A stretch of 64,000 nt of DNA from Eulemur rufifrons (GCF_041146395.1 NC_090989.1:50060501-50124500), one strand, 5' to 3'. Shown: positions 1 to 11,889, numbered from the stretch's first letter. Numbers and translations are program-made. The notes: generated by a model not told the origin, from the letters alone.

Positions 1-123
1 TGGTATTACCATTGTCCCCATTTCCATAAGTTAAAATGAAAGCCATTTATTTGGTGATAAATGGCAGAGTCAAGAATCCAACCCAGTTATGTTTAACTCC
101 AAAGCCTGTTCTAACCACTCCAT
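1..123 (-). repeat. MIR SINE fragment (cut by window start)
   Basis: The segment resembles the reverse complement of the MIR core and 3' part: a 'cccatttcca..' (cccattttacagatg-like) start, a 'ggcagagtcaagaatccaaccc' block equivalent to 'ggcagagctgggattcgaaccc', and a 'ctaaccactcca' end. It is strongly diverged, as expected for a mammal-wide tRNA-derived SINE. The copy runs off the left edge of the window. Confidence 0.65.
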
Positions 124-1373
124 TAATATGTTTGTGAATAGATATAGTTTGCAAGCAAATTTCTGGATGGAACACAAATATTTCATAAAAAAGAGGTTTC
201 AAGATTTTAAAGGTGCTTGTCTTATAAATCTAACATTTAAGTTAGGCAATTCAAAATAAGAGCATATTTCTAATGTAATTTAGATTATATAGCATATTAT
301 TATTGCAAAATGTATTAGTTTCTCTTTCAAGAGCAATCTCTAGCATCATTGATAATAGTAAAATAAATCAACAAATTTGTCTTGGAAAAAATAAAATCTT
401 TGCATCATTTAAAGTGCTGACAGTTTTTTCTCATTTTAACCAGATTAATGAGTTTATTGTGTAAACATAAATGCAGTCAGAATAGGGCATTTTATTAGTA
501 TGTATTGGTGAAGACCTCAAAAATACTCTGTGGCCTAATTTTTATCTCATAGGTAGAACTCTGCACCCAAACCTCAATGTAGGTTCATCGCTATGTAAAG
601 CAACCCAGTGTTAAACATGTTTTCTCTTCCCCAATCTACATAGCAAGAAGTATATATTTGAAAAAAACAAACACTTTCAGATGGTATTATAAAGGTTTAC
701 AAATATATGCCTTCCCCTTAATAAGTGGGAAACTACTGGTGTTTTTCTGAATTCGTGTATCACAACGAATGAATGTTTATTTGCTTGAGTGACAAGACAA
801 CTGTTTCCTTTTTTTATGACTCAAATTACCTGGTTATCATCTTAAGTCTGTTCTTGTACGAAATAAATGGCTTAAAAGAAAACAAAGTCACCTCCAGATA
901 CCAGAAATATCCTAGATTTTGTACTAAATGACACACTTCTCTGTTTCATATGCCGACACTGATAAAAATACATAGAAGATGTCTGGGAAGAAGAACAGAG
1001 ATAACTCATTTGGGGCAGTTTCAGTAAGGGCCCGATATATTTTTTCATGAATTCAGTTACAAAAGAACCCCAAGTCTTACCCCAAGTAGAACCTCATACC
1101 AGTAGGTCAAAGCGACCAGATTCAAATCCTTCATCAGAAGAAGCTTGGACAGAAACAGCACCAAAGTGAGAGTAACAGTACATTGAACAAGTTTTATTTG
1201 TGACATAAGCAACCAAATGACTTCTGTTTTTCACTGTTCTTCTAAAATTTATTAGTGAAAGTAATCATCCGCTGCCTCTGCATTAAAAATGGAAATTCCC
1301 ATGGTTTTTCTTTTTTCTCTTAGGCACTACTGATTTTATAGTGTTTAAAAGTTATACAGTTTGGAGGGCTGCC
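124..1373. other. Unique AT-rich noncoding stretch
   Basis: I see no recognisable gene, repeat family or open frame of note. The sequence is AT-rich, has no long simple repeat and contains no obvious splice-site-bounded coding segment. It may contain very old repeats that cannot be recognised by eye. Confidence 0.5.
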
Positions 1374-2150
1374 TTTTTTTTTTTTTTTTGATACCAGTAT
1401 TATTTATGTATTGTATAGATTTCCAATGTACAATATGATGTTTTTGTATATGTATATAATATGAAATCATTAAATCAATCTAATTAATATAGCTATCAGC
1501 TCACATAGTTTTTGTGGAGAGAATGTTAAGATCTACTCTCTCAGCACTTTTTAAGTATAATATTTTTATTACTAACTGTTATCATAATGCTGTACAATAG
1601 ATCTCCAGAGCAGTACATCCTGTCTAAATGAAACTTCGTACCCTCTGACCAAAGTCTCAGCATCTATCCATCTCCCAGCACCACCAGCACCAACCCCATC
1701 TCTGGCAACTACCATTCTACTCTTTGCTTCTATAAATTCAACTTTTTTAGATCCCACGTAGAAGTAAGATCATGCAGTAATTGTCTTTCTGTGTCTGGCT
1801 TATTTCACTCAGCATAATATCTTCCAGGTTGATCCATGTTGTTGCAAATAACAAGATTTCCTTCTTTTTTTAAGGATGAATAGTATTCCATTGTGTAGAT
1901 ATGTATATGTGTGTGTATATGTACATATATACATATATTATACATACATTATACGTATACATAGTATATACATATATATGCATACATTTTCTTTATCCAT
2001 TCATCTTTGATGGATAGGTTAAATCCATATCATGGTTATTGTGAATAATGCTGCAATGAACATGGGAATGCAGAAATTTCTTCAACATACTGATGTCATT
2101 TCCTTTGGATATATGGCCATAAGTGGGATTGCTAGAGTATATGAGAGATG
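1374..2150 (-). mobile_element. L1M-type LINE-1, 3' end (antisense, truncated)
   Basis: A 16-base T run at 1374-1389 is the poly(A) tail read on the opposite strand. Next come the typical antisense L1MA/L1MB 3' UTR text (tgtacaatatgatgtttttg, agatctactctctcagca, tctcccagcaccaccagc) and the extreme C-terminal coding part of ORF2 (gtgaataatgctgcaatgaacatgg near 2040). A TA/TG-rich microsatellite has expanded inside the element at about 1895-1980. The element is 5'-truncated near 2150. The short open frame on the minus strand here (1572-1757) is UTR, not a gene. Confidence 0.85.
1893..1982. repeat. TA/TATG-rich microsatellite
   Basis: An imperfect run of (TATG)n, (TATA)n and (GTATAC)n lies inside the antisense L1M 3' end. 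It probably grew from the AT-rich ORF2/UTR boundary of that element. Confidence 0.7.
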
Positions 2151-2914
2151 CCTTCTTTAAGGAAATGAACACAGAAATATAAATTATATTTTAAATTTAT
2201 ATTTATTTGGAAAAAAAGAAATTAGAAATCATAACAACATACAAATTTTTTTTAAACTTTTGAATACTACAAACAATACAAAAAGTCCCACCAAATTTGT
2301 ATCAATTATTTGCCTAAAACAGCTATGTGATATCTTTTCTCTTTTATTTTTTCGCAATATTTTTTATTACTTTCATGTGTCAATAATTTTATAAAGCCGT
2401 TTTTCATAGAAATATAAATCACTTTTTATTATGATTTTGGAAAAAAGTTTATTATTTTTATTTTTTAAAGTTTCTTCACTTTCACACCTTGTGTTAAATT
2501 TTTATGATTATTTCAAATTTAGAGAAACTTCTGCCAAGTTTTCTTTATGTATGAGCCAACAGATGTTGAAGAATTTTCCACAGGCCACCTTCTGAGTCTT
2601 TATATTACAAATCTTGCTTCTTCTTTCACTACCCACACACTTCCGTGCCAAGCATAGCACCGAGACACTCAAGTCACAATATGATGTGACTCTGAATCTT
2701 CATGTGATAGGGCAGCAGGAGGATTGTTAAGGGCCATTTATAGCCCTGGAGAGCAAGCAGTACATTGATCATGCATGGGAGTGAGTGAGATCATAAACGT
2801 ATTCCACAGAACCCAAATGAAAGTATCCCCAACTCAGCTTCTCAGCTGGATCCTAAAAGTGCCCTTCGCCACTTCCAAGCCACCTGACTGGAAGGCAAGT
2901 GTGGTGATGGGCAG
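2151..2914. other. Unique noncoding stretch
   Basis: The left half (2151-2560) is very AT-rich. The right half (2560-2914) is more balanced in composition and shows no repeat I recognise. There is no supported coding feature. Confidence 0.45.
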
Positions 2915-3171
2915 TCACATGTACTCACCATCAAATTGGTTTCACTGATCATCACCTAAGTGCACATATATGAATAACATTTATGGGGTGTCGGGCAGAT
3001 GTGGGGAGGGGATGGGTGTATACATACATAATGAGCGCCGTGCACACCATCTAGGGGATGGACACAGTTGAAGCTCTGATTTGGGGGGTGGGGCAAGGGC
3101 AATATACCTAACCTAAACTTTCGTACCCCCATAACATGCTGAAAAAAAAAAGAAAAAGAAAAGAAAGAAAC
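2915..3171 (+). mobile_element. Strepsirrhine-type L1 3' UTR, 5'-truncated copy
   Basis: This is the same 3' UTR as the large L1 ending near 36558. It begins with 'cacatgtactcacc', carries a G-rich unit (ggggaggggatgggtg.., ..gatggacacagttgaagctc), and ends in 'cgtacccccataacatgctg' followed by an A-rich tail at 3142-3170. It contains only one copy of the G-rich unit, whereas the copies at 12351 and 33334 have two. It starts within about 20 bases of the ORF2 stop. No convincing TSD was found by eye. The minus-strand open frame over it is an artefact. Confidence 0.85.
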
Positions 3172-3839
3172 AGCCATGCTGATTGTGCTTAAAATACCAT
3201 TCACAAAATTTACACAAACTGTGACCATGTGACCACATTGCTGGAGCTGATTGTAGGCATGGAGGGTCCCTGCAGTCTGCATTAGTGTCTCTGCTCTTGG
3301 TTTTAATAGTTCTATAGGGTAGTATGCTGGGGCCAGCTTAATAACTTGGAAGACTTAATTATCCTCATTTCTTTCCAGCTCTGTGCTCTGTGACATCGTG
3401 GTGGTAGATAGAAATTAGTCATGGTGGGAGAATTTATATCGCAGGAAAGAGCAAATGGTATAAATGAAGGCTTTTTTTAGGGGGAGTAGCCAGTTGTTAT
3501 TTACCAAAACAACACTCGTCTTATTGTCACTTTAGGTAACAAAGTTAAAAGTGGAATGACCAGTTCAAGATAACAGTCAATATTCAAAATTTTAATTAAC
3601 ATTAAACATTCTCCTCTCTCTGAACTCCAGCCTTTTGCAGGCTAGAAACCCACTCTGGGAATGGGTTTAGAACTTGGGTGGCTTCCCTCTTTCCCAGTTC
3701 TCTTTCTCCGGTTACCAACAATGGTTTCAGACTCTCTGGGAATAAGGAGGAGAAAGGTAGCAGAAAAGTTTTCCTGTTCTCTGGTAGTTCTGCATTATTT
3801 GAGCTTAGAGTTTACACTGTCTCTTTCTTATGGTCATTT
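3172..3839. other. Unique noncoding stretch
   Basis: No family or gene is recognised. The plus-strand frame that starts at 3661 runs into the antisense Alu and gains its C-terminus from it, so it is not treated as coding. Confidence 0.45.
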
Positions 3840-3856
3840 TAGTTTTTTTGGTTTTT

Positions 3857-4196
3857 TTTTTCCTTTTTTTTTTTTTGAGACAGAGTCTCACTCTGTTGCC
3901 CAGGCTAGAGTGAGTGCCGTGGCGTTAGCCTAGCTCACAGCAACCTCAAACTCCTGAGCTCAAGCGATCCTCCTGTCTCAGCCTCCCGAGTAGCTGGGAC
4001 TACAGGCATGCACCACCATGCCCGGCTAATTTTTTCTATATATATTTTTAGCTGTCCATATAATTTCTTTCTATTTTTAGTAGAGATGGGGTCTCGCTCT
4101 TGCTCAGGCTGGTCTCGAACTCCTGAGCTCAAACGATCCGCCCACCTCGGCCTCCCAGAGTGCTAGGATTACAGGCGTGAGCCACCGTGCCCGGCC
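3857..4196 (-). mobile_element. Young lemur-type Alu (antisense)
   Basis: This is a full dimeric Alu read in reverse: T-rich tail, 'gagacagagtctcactctg', right arm, linker, left arm, ending 'gtgcccggcc' at 4196. The linker has the lemur form, with tctatatatatttttagctg followed by a second ctaattt-like block. The left arm holds an internal Pol III B box (gttcgagacc on the minus strand). TSDs look like tagtttttttgg-type at 3840-3856 and tagttttgtttttttt at 4197-4212. It differs by about four bases from the Alu at 62771, so both are recent. Confidence 0.95.
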
Positions 4197-4212
4197 TAGT
4201 TTTGTTTTTTTT

Positions 4213-4704
4213 GTTAGCTTATTCCTGTTGCTGATGACTTATCTCCTGCATTGCTTTTGATCTAGGCTGATAAATATACTGCCCATTTCTAGATAGTCAT
4301 TTTCAACTTCTTCCACAACTCCTAAAATTCTCAGATTTTACCTCCAGCTTTCTGCTACCAGAATCCTTCTACCCAATAGGTGCTCTCTTGAAAAAGACTC
4401 CAAATAATCTTATATTATTTCTCTCTCCTCTTTGGTCCCTGTCTAGTCCACAGGAAACATGCATACCACCCTTACCCAGATACATTTTGAAAGTTCAGGC
4501 TGTCTGCATGTAGCCATTTCCATCTTACTTGCATAGATCACATGGTTTTCAGATTCACGAGTCAGCTATAAACCTTCTGTATTTGTCTTACAGCTTCAGA
4601 GAACGCATTTCAAACAATTCAAGTAGCTTCCTGGAAGTCTCTCGCACTTATACGGAGGAGAAGAAGGTTACATTCTCCCACTCAACTCTTCTTGACTGAG
4701 GGTG
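4213..4704. other. Unique noncoding stretch
   Basis: I recognise nothing here. It lies between an Alu and a MaLR LTR and has no long open frame. Confidence 0.45.
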
Positions 4705-5105
4705 TGTTACAAACTGAATTGTGTCCCTCCAAAATTCATATGTTGAGGCCCAAACCCCCAGTACCTCAGAATATTACTGTTTTTGGAGATAAGGCCTTTA
4801 AAGACGTGATTAAGTTAAAATGAGGCCATTAGGGTGGGTCCTAATCCAATATGACTGGCCTCCTTATAAGAAGAGGAAATTCAGTCTCACAGAGAGACAC
4901 TTTGTGACCAGAGAAAACACTATGTGAGGACACAGCAAGAAGGTAATCATCTGCAAGCCAAGGAGAGAAGCCTGTGGAAGAACCAAACCTGGGGACACCT
5001 TGATCTTGGAATTTCAACCTCCAGAGCTGCAAGAAAATAGATTCCGGTTGTTTGAGCCACCCACACTGCGGTATTTTGTTATGGCAGCCCTAGAAAACTA
5101 GTGTA
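4705..5105 (+). mobile_element. MLT1-type MaLR solo LTR
   Basis: The segment starts TGTTAC..ctgaattgtgtccc and contains the diagnostic blocks 'aattcatatgttgaggccc', 'tggagataaggcctttaaag', 'gggtgggtcctaatccaata', 'cttataagaagagga', 'agccaaggagagaagcctg' and 'ttgttatggcagccctag', ending near ..actagtgta. This matches the MLT1 (ERVL-MaLR) LTR consensus in sense orientation over its whole length of about 400 bp. The flanks gggtg (4700-4704) and gagtg (5106-5110) look like a diverged 5-bp TSD, which supports a solo LTR. Confidence 0.9.
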
Positions 5106-6656
5106 GAGTGGGAGTAAGAGATCACTTCTCAAGTCCCTTTTGTCTCTTGTTTCTTTTTTCATATCTCTGAAGGGTATGACAGTTTTAGAAGCATTTCCCT
5201 AATAATTTGTGCCTGTGGACTTCTGGCTTTGGAATGACAGAGGCTCTGTCATCTTGTCACACTTATACCATGAACTCAGAACAGCAGAAGGACAGTAAAT
5301 GGACACTAGGGAGGTGGTCAGGATCACCTTTTTCAGTATGATATAACATTATGATTATACAGTTTCTTATTCACAATTCTTATGCTAATAGCTGCCACTA
5401 CGGGTTTTGAGAAATCAAAGTTTCAGTTTCCTTCATTTACTCACCCATCAAATCCAGAGTACTATAAATGGTAAGTAACCAAAAGAGTGAATTAGTGACA
5501 ATTTGGTAACTTGACACATAATATTTTAAAAAATCTAAAACAATGTAATTCACTGTTTATACTTAGACTAGGAAAGATATATTCTAGTTTTAGAAAATCT
5601 GTTTCCCATTAATTATTAGTTTAATAAATAAATATGAATAATATAGACTTATAAATGAAAATTTTTCCCAGCTTGCTAAACTAGCAAATAACTTTCTATA
5701 ATTTCAGTTTAGTACATTTGTTTACTTTTATCTTTGTTATTCCTTTACCTTTGTGAAACAGTTCTGAGGCTCAAGCCACAAACTTAAGTATATAATAAAA
5801 ATAACTTGTAAAATTTTCTTAAACTCAGTTTCTCATGGGTGGCAGAGACTTAAACGTTGTCAGTTTGGGGCCAACTTCCCCTTTCCCTGATGTTTGACTC
5901 TGCCTCAGAGCATGGCATATATCTCTGTTCCTCAATTCCCCCAATCCATGTGATGTTCTGCTATTCCCCTTTTTCACTTAACTGGGAGGTGGGGACAGAA
6001 ATCCCTCAGGGTTTGGGAACCTTCAATTACATATCTATTCTTTATCTTTCAATATTGTTATCTGTCCATCTCTTTACCCTTTTGTACTTTTGCCAAACCT
6101 ACTTGCAAGAACTTACATTTAGAATAATGCAAAACGTCTGTCATTTTCTACAACAGTGCCTTGAGCAGAAACTAAACAAATGGGTTGCTGGGGAACTCAC
6201 ACTTTCATCCAGCATGAGAGTAAAATGCAAGATTTCTAATTTTAACTGCACTCTCTGGTTATTGATAAACAAATGTTTTCTTTGTCCCTAATAAATCCTC
6301 TGTCACTCTACACAGCCTCTAACATAAATCTTCTTAGTGCTTCTAAACCTACATTCCCTTCTTTATCCTCACTTTTATTAAATAGCTTCATGTCTCACAT
6401 ATGGAAAAAGTTAAATGTCTCTCATTCATGTTCTTCTTCATCCTCTCTCTCCTATATTTGCAGGTGAACTGTATCTGCACCTATTTGGAGCCTTTTCTGT
6501 ATTTTCCAAAAGAATTCCACAAGCTCCCACTCAAGGCTAATCACTGTCCAGGATCCAACTCAGCGCCGTTGCCTTTACTACTCCAGCACAAGTACTCCCT
6601 CAGCAACTTCTGTGTTCATTGTTGCCCTCTCAGCTGGACAATTCCTTACAGGCTAT
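5106..6656. other. Noncoding stretch, mostly unique
   Basis: The interval is AT-rich with no recognised gene. The open frame at 5857-6291 (144 codons) has no recognisable domain and no exon-like context. The pyrimidine-rich part at about 6420-6655 (ctctctcctatatttgcagg..) resembles an old interspersed repeat, but I cannot name the family. Confidence 0.4.
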
Positions 6657-7119
6657 ATTAGTTTCCAGTGATGCTGTACCAAATTACCACAAACTCAGTT
6701 GAGTAAAAACAACACAAGTATATCTCTTACACTTGTGGAGGTCAGAAGTCTGAAATGGTCTTACTGTGCTAAAATTAAGGTCTACATTCCTTCTCGAGGT
6801 TCTGACAATATATTTTCTTGCCTTCTCTAGCTTCCAAAAGCCACCTGCATTCCATGGCTTATGGCCCCATCCTCCATCTTCAAAACGGGCAGCACAGCAT
6901 TGTTGAGTCCCTCTCATTCTGACTCTAACTCTCTGGTTTCCCTCTTACAAGGATCCCTGTGACTACACTGAGATCACCAAGTAATAATCCAGGATAATAT
7001 CCATATCCCAAGATTCTTAATCAAATTTGCAAAATCCCTTTTGGCCACATATTCAAATTCTGGAGATCAGGACATGGAAATCTTTAGCAGAACACAAGGT
7101 ATTATTCCACCTACCACAT
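6657..7119 (-). mobile_element. MaLR-like LTR (antisense), old
   Basis: Blocks such as 'accaaattaccacaaactca', 'ggaggtcagaagtctgaaat', 'atggccccatcctccatctt', 'ataatccaggataat' and 'ccacctaccaca' in this order match a common mammalian LTR repeat of MaLR (MLT1/MST-like) organisation read on the minus strand. The copy is about 80% recognisable by eye. The family name is tentative. The minus-strand open frame 6684-6917 lies within the LTR and is not a gene. Confidence 0.6.
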
Positions 7120-7139
7120 AGGCCATCAGGTGCTTAGTA

Positions 7140-7386
7140 ATGTCATAGTTAGGAGCTTGGATTTTGGTCAGTATAATTCTCTCTTAGAGAGAATTCCAGC
7201 TCTCTAAGAAAACATCTCTATGACCTTGGACAGGTTACTCAACCTTTCTAAGTCCCAGTTTTCTTTAAATGAGAAAACAGTGCCTTCCTCATAGGTTGGT
7301 TATTAGAGCTAGATAAGATAATACTTGTAATATTCTCCACATAGTGTCTGGCACATAGTAAATGCTCAATAAATTTCAGCTATTAT
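7140..7386 (+). repeat. MIR SINE
   Basis: The order of blocks is that of MIR: 'ttaggagcttggattttggtc', 'tctatgaccttggacaggttactcaac', 'cctcataggttggttattag', 'gtctggcacatagtaaatgctcaataaat'. The last block is the conserved MIR 3' end. Confidence 0.85.
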
Positions 7387-8479
7387 AATACTTATTATCA
7401 ATAACTTAAAAGTATATTTATCTCGTACCATCGACCATTTATAATTTGTGCTTAAATGCCCTTTCAACATCATTCTTTCCTGAGCACTAGGGTAGGCCAT
7501 GTTGTACTTCAGACTTTCTACAAAACATTAATATCAGTGTGTGAGTGTCCAATATCCTTGGAATTTCTGATTAGCTATCTCACACATGCCATACAGTAAT
7601 GCATATATTACAATTTTTTTGGATGATAAATGTTCCCTTAAAATTCTTAAACATTATAAAATGTCAACCATGATAGAAAATAATATGAAATTTCTACCCA
7701 TTTCTCATCCTCTCAACTAGCTAGCACATCTAAGTAGATATCTTCAAAGGCAATTCTGACTAAGCATCCTTTTAACATTCTTCAGGATTAGGTCAGCCTA
7801 ATGGCCTTTGGTCCGTCTGCTTGCAACCACTTTCAAATTTTTCTTATCCTTCATTAATGAACTCATTTATATACTGCTCTCTCTCTCTCTCTTTCTTGCT
7901 CTCTCACACACACAGGTGTCTCCTATGGTGCTGCCCCTTAACCAATCTAGTAAGAGTGGGAACACCTATGCTACCTAGGAAAAGGATGTTGGAAAATAAA
8001 ATAAAATGACAACATAAATGCATTTTGAAAACCATTGAGTGTTCTACAAATGTGAGACATAATACTGTCCCTTACTTGCAATTGTTTTGTTAATAGAGAT
8101 TTAACACATTAAAGTGGCTAAGTATGGCTATACCTCATCACATGCATATATATATCTACCTTCAAACTTTGCTAACTACATTTAATTTTATAACAAAAGT
8201 AAGTTTCCTCATGTTATTATCTATTTTTTTTTCTTGGAAGAAGATTGTCTGGTTATTATTTTGTGTAGAAGAAAGATTAAGAACATCTTTGAAGTTATTT
8301 TATACTTAAACCCAGGGCATTCCTCCTGTGCCTATTGCCTCCAAGAAAGTTAAAAGAAATCCAGTAATAATGTATATATATATTTGTCTATGAGTTTGTT
8401 GCCAAAATACTTCATTGATCATTCTTATTCCAATCTAAATATAAAAGTGAATAGAGGTGATGCTATTCCCTGTTATTCC
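7387..8479. other. Noncoding stretch with a short CT/CA repeat
   Basis: No gene is recognised. A (CT)n/(CA)n tract lies at about 7876-7916, and TA-rich tracts lie near 8146 and 8371. The short open frames here (7821-8009, 8124-8309) are low-complexity and unsupported. Confidence 0.45.
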
Positions 8480-8600
8480 TTCTTTTTATGATGTCCTTCC
8501 CATCTTTCTTTCTGGTTAATACAACCTTCATATATAAGACTACCTTCTTTGTGAAGGATTTTCTGATTCCTGGTAATGAGCCTAAAAATTATTTACTAAT
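8480..8600 (+). repeat. L2 LINE fragment (tentative)
   Basis: The text 'taagactaccttctttgtgaaggattttctgattcctgg' resembles the L2 3' region (cctccaggaagccttccctgattcc). The match is short and diverged. Confidence 0.4.
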
Positions 8601-8609
8601 GCTGAGTGC

Positions 8610-9830
8610 CATTATTTTGTAGCCCTGGCAGGAAACAAAACAGATAATGTCTGTGCTGTCATAAAGCATTCATGTCAGTATGGAGATAAATAGTTTAAGA
8701 AAAAAACTGTGTATATGTGTATTATATATATATGTACACACACAAATATGTATATATGGATACATACATATGTATATAGTGATGAGTATTATAAAGAAAA
8801 TAGTGTAGAATATGGAGCTGTGGGTCTCAGAGGCTATTAAAAATGCCTCTCAATGTTGGTGGTATTTGAGAGTAAGATTGAGGGAGGTTGAAAAGAGCCA
8901 GATAATAAACTGGGGAAGAATATGCTAGAGTGAACAAAAAAGGTAAATACTCTTAAGAGGGCAGGACATATACTTGGTCTATATGAGGGATAACAAAGAG
9001 GCCATTGTAAGTAAGTAAGGGCAAGAATGATTGAAAATAAATTAAAGAGGTAGTCAAGGTTCAGATCATTTATTATCTTGAAGCCTGTGATAAGGACTTA
9101 GGGTTTCATTCTGAATGCAATTGAATTCTGAATGCATCAAAATGACATAATCATACTTAAATGTTTAAAGGATCATTAAAGTTGTTTTGTGTAAACAGTG
9201 GTTGGTGGGGCATAGAAGACTTGAATTAGGAAAACCAGATGGAATTTTATTGCAGGAGTTCTGGTGAGAGATGATGGCAGCTTGGTCTTTGCTTTTAGCA
9301 AGTGGTAAGAAATGATCAGATTTCAGATTTATTTTAAAAACACCTCAATGAACATGTTCTTTCACATTAGATATGAGGTATAGGAGAATGTAAGGAGACA
9401 GGAATAACTCTTAGGTTTTTGATCTATGCAATTAAAAAGATGGAATCACCACTTACTGTGACAGGAAGTTCATGAGAGACAGAAAAATGGCTTTCTGAGT
9501 TAGAATAAGGAATGAACCAGGTTTGGAATGGACACACAGTGCTTCACACAGTCTAAGATTACTATTTTCCAAGATGGGGAAGACTTAAGAGTATTCAGAA
9601 GTTCATTTCTGGACATGAAAAGGTTGAAATTCTAACATACCCATTTCGAGGTGACAGGAGTAAGTTAGAAATACAGAACTGGATTTCAGAAAAGAAAATT
9701 CTGTGTAGAAATTATACATTTGAAAGTCGTCAGTGAAAATATGGTATTTAAAGCCATATGAATGGATAAGATCATATAGGACACAAATGTAAACAAAGAA
9801 GAGAAAATGTTCAAGAACTGAGCCAATTTA
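8610..9830 (-). mobile_element. Degraded L2-like LINE region (antisense)
   Basis: Read on the minus strand the order matches an L2 3' region: 'ctggcaggaaacaaaacaga', 'gatgagtattataaagaaaa', 'aggccattgta', 'ttgaagcctgtgataagg' and '..tttaaaggatcattaaag'. Further right it continues into 'gagatgatggcagcttgg' and 'ggtatttaaagccatatgaa..ggataagatcatatagg', sequences that usually accompany these old elements in mammals. The right half (from about 9250) may be a different old family. A TA/TG microsatellite lies at about 8708-8790. Confidence 0.55.
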
Positions 9831-9854
9831 TTTTGATAAGTATATTGAAACCCA

Positions 9855-9960
9855 TAATAATTAAAAGATTTCCACTAGTTCAGCTAATGATCTCCAGGGC
9901 CAGGATTAGAAATGTAATCTCCTTAATATCCAGCCAGTGTTCTTTCCAATAAATTTACCA
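9855..9960 (-). repeat. MIR SINE fragment
   Basis: The sequence 'tccactagttcagctaatgatctccagggccaggattag..' resembles reverse-complement MIR (cacacagctagtaagtggcagagctgggattcgaac), followed by 'cagccagtgttctttccaat'. It is diverged. Confidence 0.5.
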
Positions 9961-10344
9961 CTGCCTTGAATTAAATTATAAATAAATGTTTCCTCCATGG
10001 ACACATACTAACACACACATATCAAAAAAATCCTGAGATAGCCATATAGATTTAAAGATATTCACAAAGGTAGATTCCCAAAGGTATCTTTCACCTCTGA
10101 ATACTATGCAACCAACAATTATCATGCAGAGCAGATTAATACATTCTAAGAAATTATACCTTAATCATATTGTAACTGCTGCCAAAATAAAAGTACAGAC
10201 ATAGACTATAGCTCCCAAGTAAAAATCCTAAACAGAAGAGTGTAAGTTTTATTGCATCAAGGAAACAAAATAATCTTACTTATATTTCTTTTAGTGAAAT
10301 GATCATTTCTCTCTTATATCACAGTGAAATAATCATATATCTCA

Positions 10345-10455
10345 TTTACTAGATAGCACATTCTTGAGTGGCAGGGATCTTTTGTTACAGATATCTGTAC
10401 CCTCCTGATTATAGAGCCTGGTGCCTGGTTGATTTTCAACAAATGGCTTTTAAGA
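10345..10455 (+). repeat. L2 LINE 3' end
   Basis: The order 'ttcttgagtggcagggatct', 'tctgtaccctcctgat', 'agagcctggtgcctggttg', 'caacaaatggctt' matches the L2 3' terminus in sense orientation. Confidence 0.65.
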
Positions 10456-10528
10456 AGAAAAATGAAAAAAATGATGGAAGAAACAAAAAGGAAGATTAAA
10501 AACTATGCTATTAATGTTAAGAGGTACC

Positions 10529-10875
10529 TTAGTCAATTCAGGCTGCCATGCCCTAGACTGGGTGGCTTATAAACAAAAATTTACTTCTCATAGTTCTGGA
10601 GGCTAAAAGCCCAAGATCAGGGTGCCAGTATGATCAGGTTCTGGTGAGGGCCATCTTCCAGGTGAGAAAGTGCTGACTTCTCATTGTATCCTCACATGAC
10701 AGAAAGAGGGTGAAAAAACTCTCTGGGGACTTTTTTATAAGAGCACAATATCACTCATGAGGGGCCCACCCTCATGACCTAATTAGCTCCCAAAGGTGTC
10801 ACTTCCTAATATCATCACATTAGAAGTTCAGCATATGGATTAGTGGAGCTACAAAAATATTCAGTCCATTTCAAG
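10529..10875 (-). mobile_element. MaLR LTR (MST/MLT1A-like, antisense)
   Basis: The blocks 'gactgggtggcttataaac', 'tcatagttctggaggctaaaag', 'tctggtgagggccatcttcc', 'tgtatcctcacatgaca', 'ataagagcacaatatcactc' and 'ggcccaccctcatgacctaa' occur in the order of an MST/MLT1A LTR on the minus strand. The copy is close to full length (about 350 bp). It lies between older repeat sequences and is the younger insertion. Confidence 0.85.
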
Positions 10876-11600
10876 AAGCTTGGGCATTAAGAAGATTTGT
10901 TAATTGACTCTCAGTTAGTTCTGAAAGGGCAGTTTCAATCAAGCAGAGAAGAAGGAAATGATAGCCCTAAGAAATAGAAGAAAAAAGGAAGGGTAGTTTG
11001 CGGGGGTATAATTTCAGGACAAAAAGATCTTGGAAACTTTTGAATAAACATTAAGAATCCAGTCAAGATGAAAAAGCCTGAAGATGCAAATAAGTATCAT
11101 AGATTTCTCAAGGACTGGAGGAAATGTAATGGGAGAGGTTTAGGAGGGTTGGCACATGGAGTAGTAAAACTTGAAAGATTAGAGGACAAATTTTTATGAA
11201 AAAGAAGGAAGTAAGTGGATCAAAAAATTTTTGAGATAGAAAACAATTCAAGGAGAAAGGTGAACATAATCCCAGTGAAGTAGGAAGTCAGGTCCTTCTT
11301 TGAGAGTGAATCAGGTGGTGGTATGATTAGATAGTATGAGAAGTTTCAAAGTATTAGAACAGCTACCGTGAGAACAATGATAGAAAGTGCACAGGAGACA
11401 GATAAATGGTTTTCTCAGTCATAATAAAGGATGAGAACACTCTGAACTTGAAGTGCATACAATATAGTTTCCATCAGTGTTTAGTAAAAAAGTTTTACTA
11501 GCATCAACTGTACAAAAAATTGTCCAAGTACAATCAAAAATAGTCTCCCATGTTTGAATAGATACTTTAATGAAAGTTCAATACAAATGCATCACAGCTA
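10876..11600. other. Old, purine-rich noncoding stretch
   Basis: The interval is purine-rich and lacks clear identity. Its position suggests it could be the far side of the repeat region that the MaLR LTR interrupted, but I could not show a convincing match. Confidence 0.3.
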
Positions 11601-11604
11601 TATA

Positions 11605-11815
11605 TCACTTCTTGGGCAATTTACTGTGTAGTAACCTCTAATCTAAGCAATTCCTATGAATTAACTCAATCCTGTCAAAAATTCAATGAGACAGAGTCCA
11701 TTATCATCTTCAGTTTAGATCTAAGTAACTGAGGCATAGAAATGTTAAGCTATTTAATCAAGGTGAACAAGTAGATCAAGATTTGAACTGGAAGTAACAT
11801 AAGTTCAGATGCCAT
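11605..11815 (-). repeat. MIR SINE
   Basis: The blocks 'gaattaactcaatcctgtca', 'tccattatcatcttcagttt', 'taactgaggcatagaaatgt' and 'taagctatttaatcaaggtgaacaagtag' correspond to MIR on the minus strand (attaactcatttaatcctca..gaaactgaggcacagagaggtt..). Confidence 0.8.
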
Positions 11816-11861
11816 GATGTTATACATAAAGTAATGAGTGAGTGACCAAAAATACATACCT

Positions 11862-11889
11862 GTGTGTGTATGTGTGTGTGTGTGTGTGA
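11862..11889. repeat. (TG)n microsatellite
   Basis: A near-perfect TGTG tract of about 28 bases. Confidence 0.85.

Noticed and set aside
3935..4132. 65-codon frame found again at 62838-63035
   Set aside because: Both are the antisense reading of the same young Alu.
5857..6291. Plus-strand open frame of 144 codons
   Set aside because: No recognisable domain, no exon boundaries or promoter context, and AT-rich codon content typical of chance frames.
7876..7916. Possible CRISPR-like or regulatory repeat
   Set aside because: It is a plain CT/CA microsatellite; no spaced direct repeats typical of CRISPR occur anywhere in this eukaryotic window.
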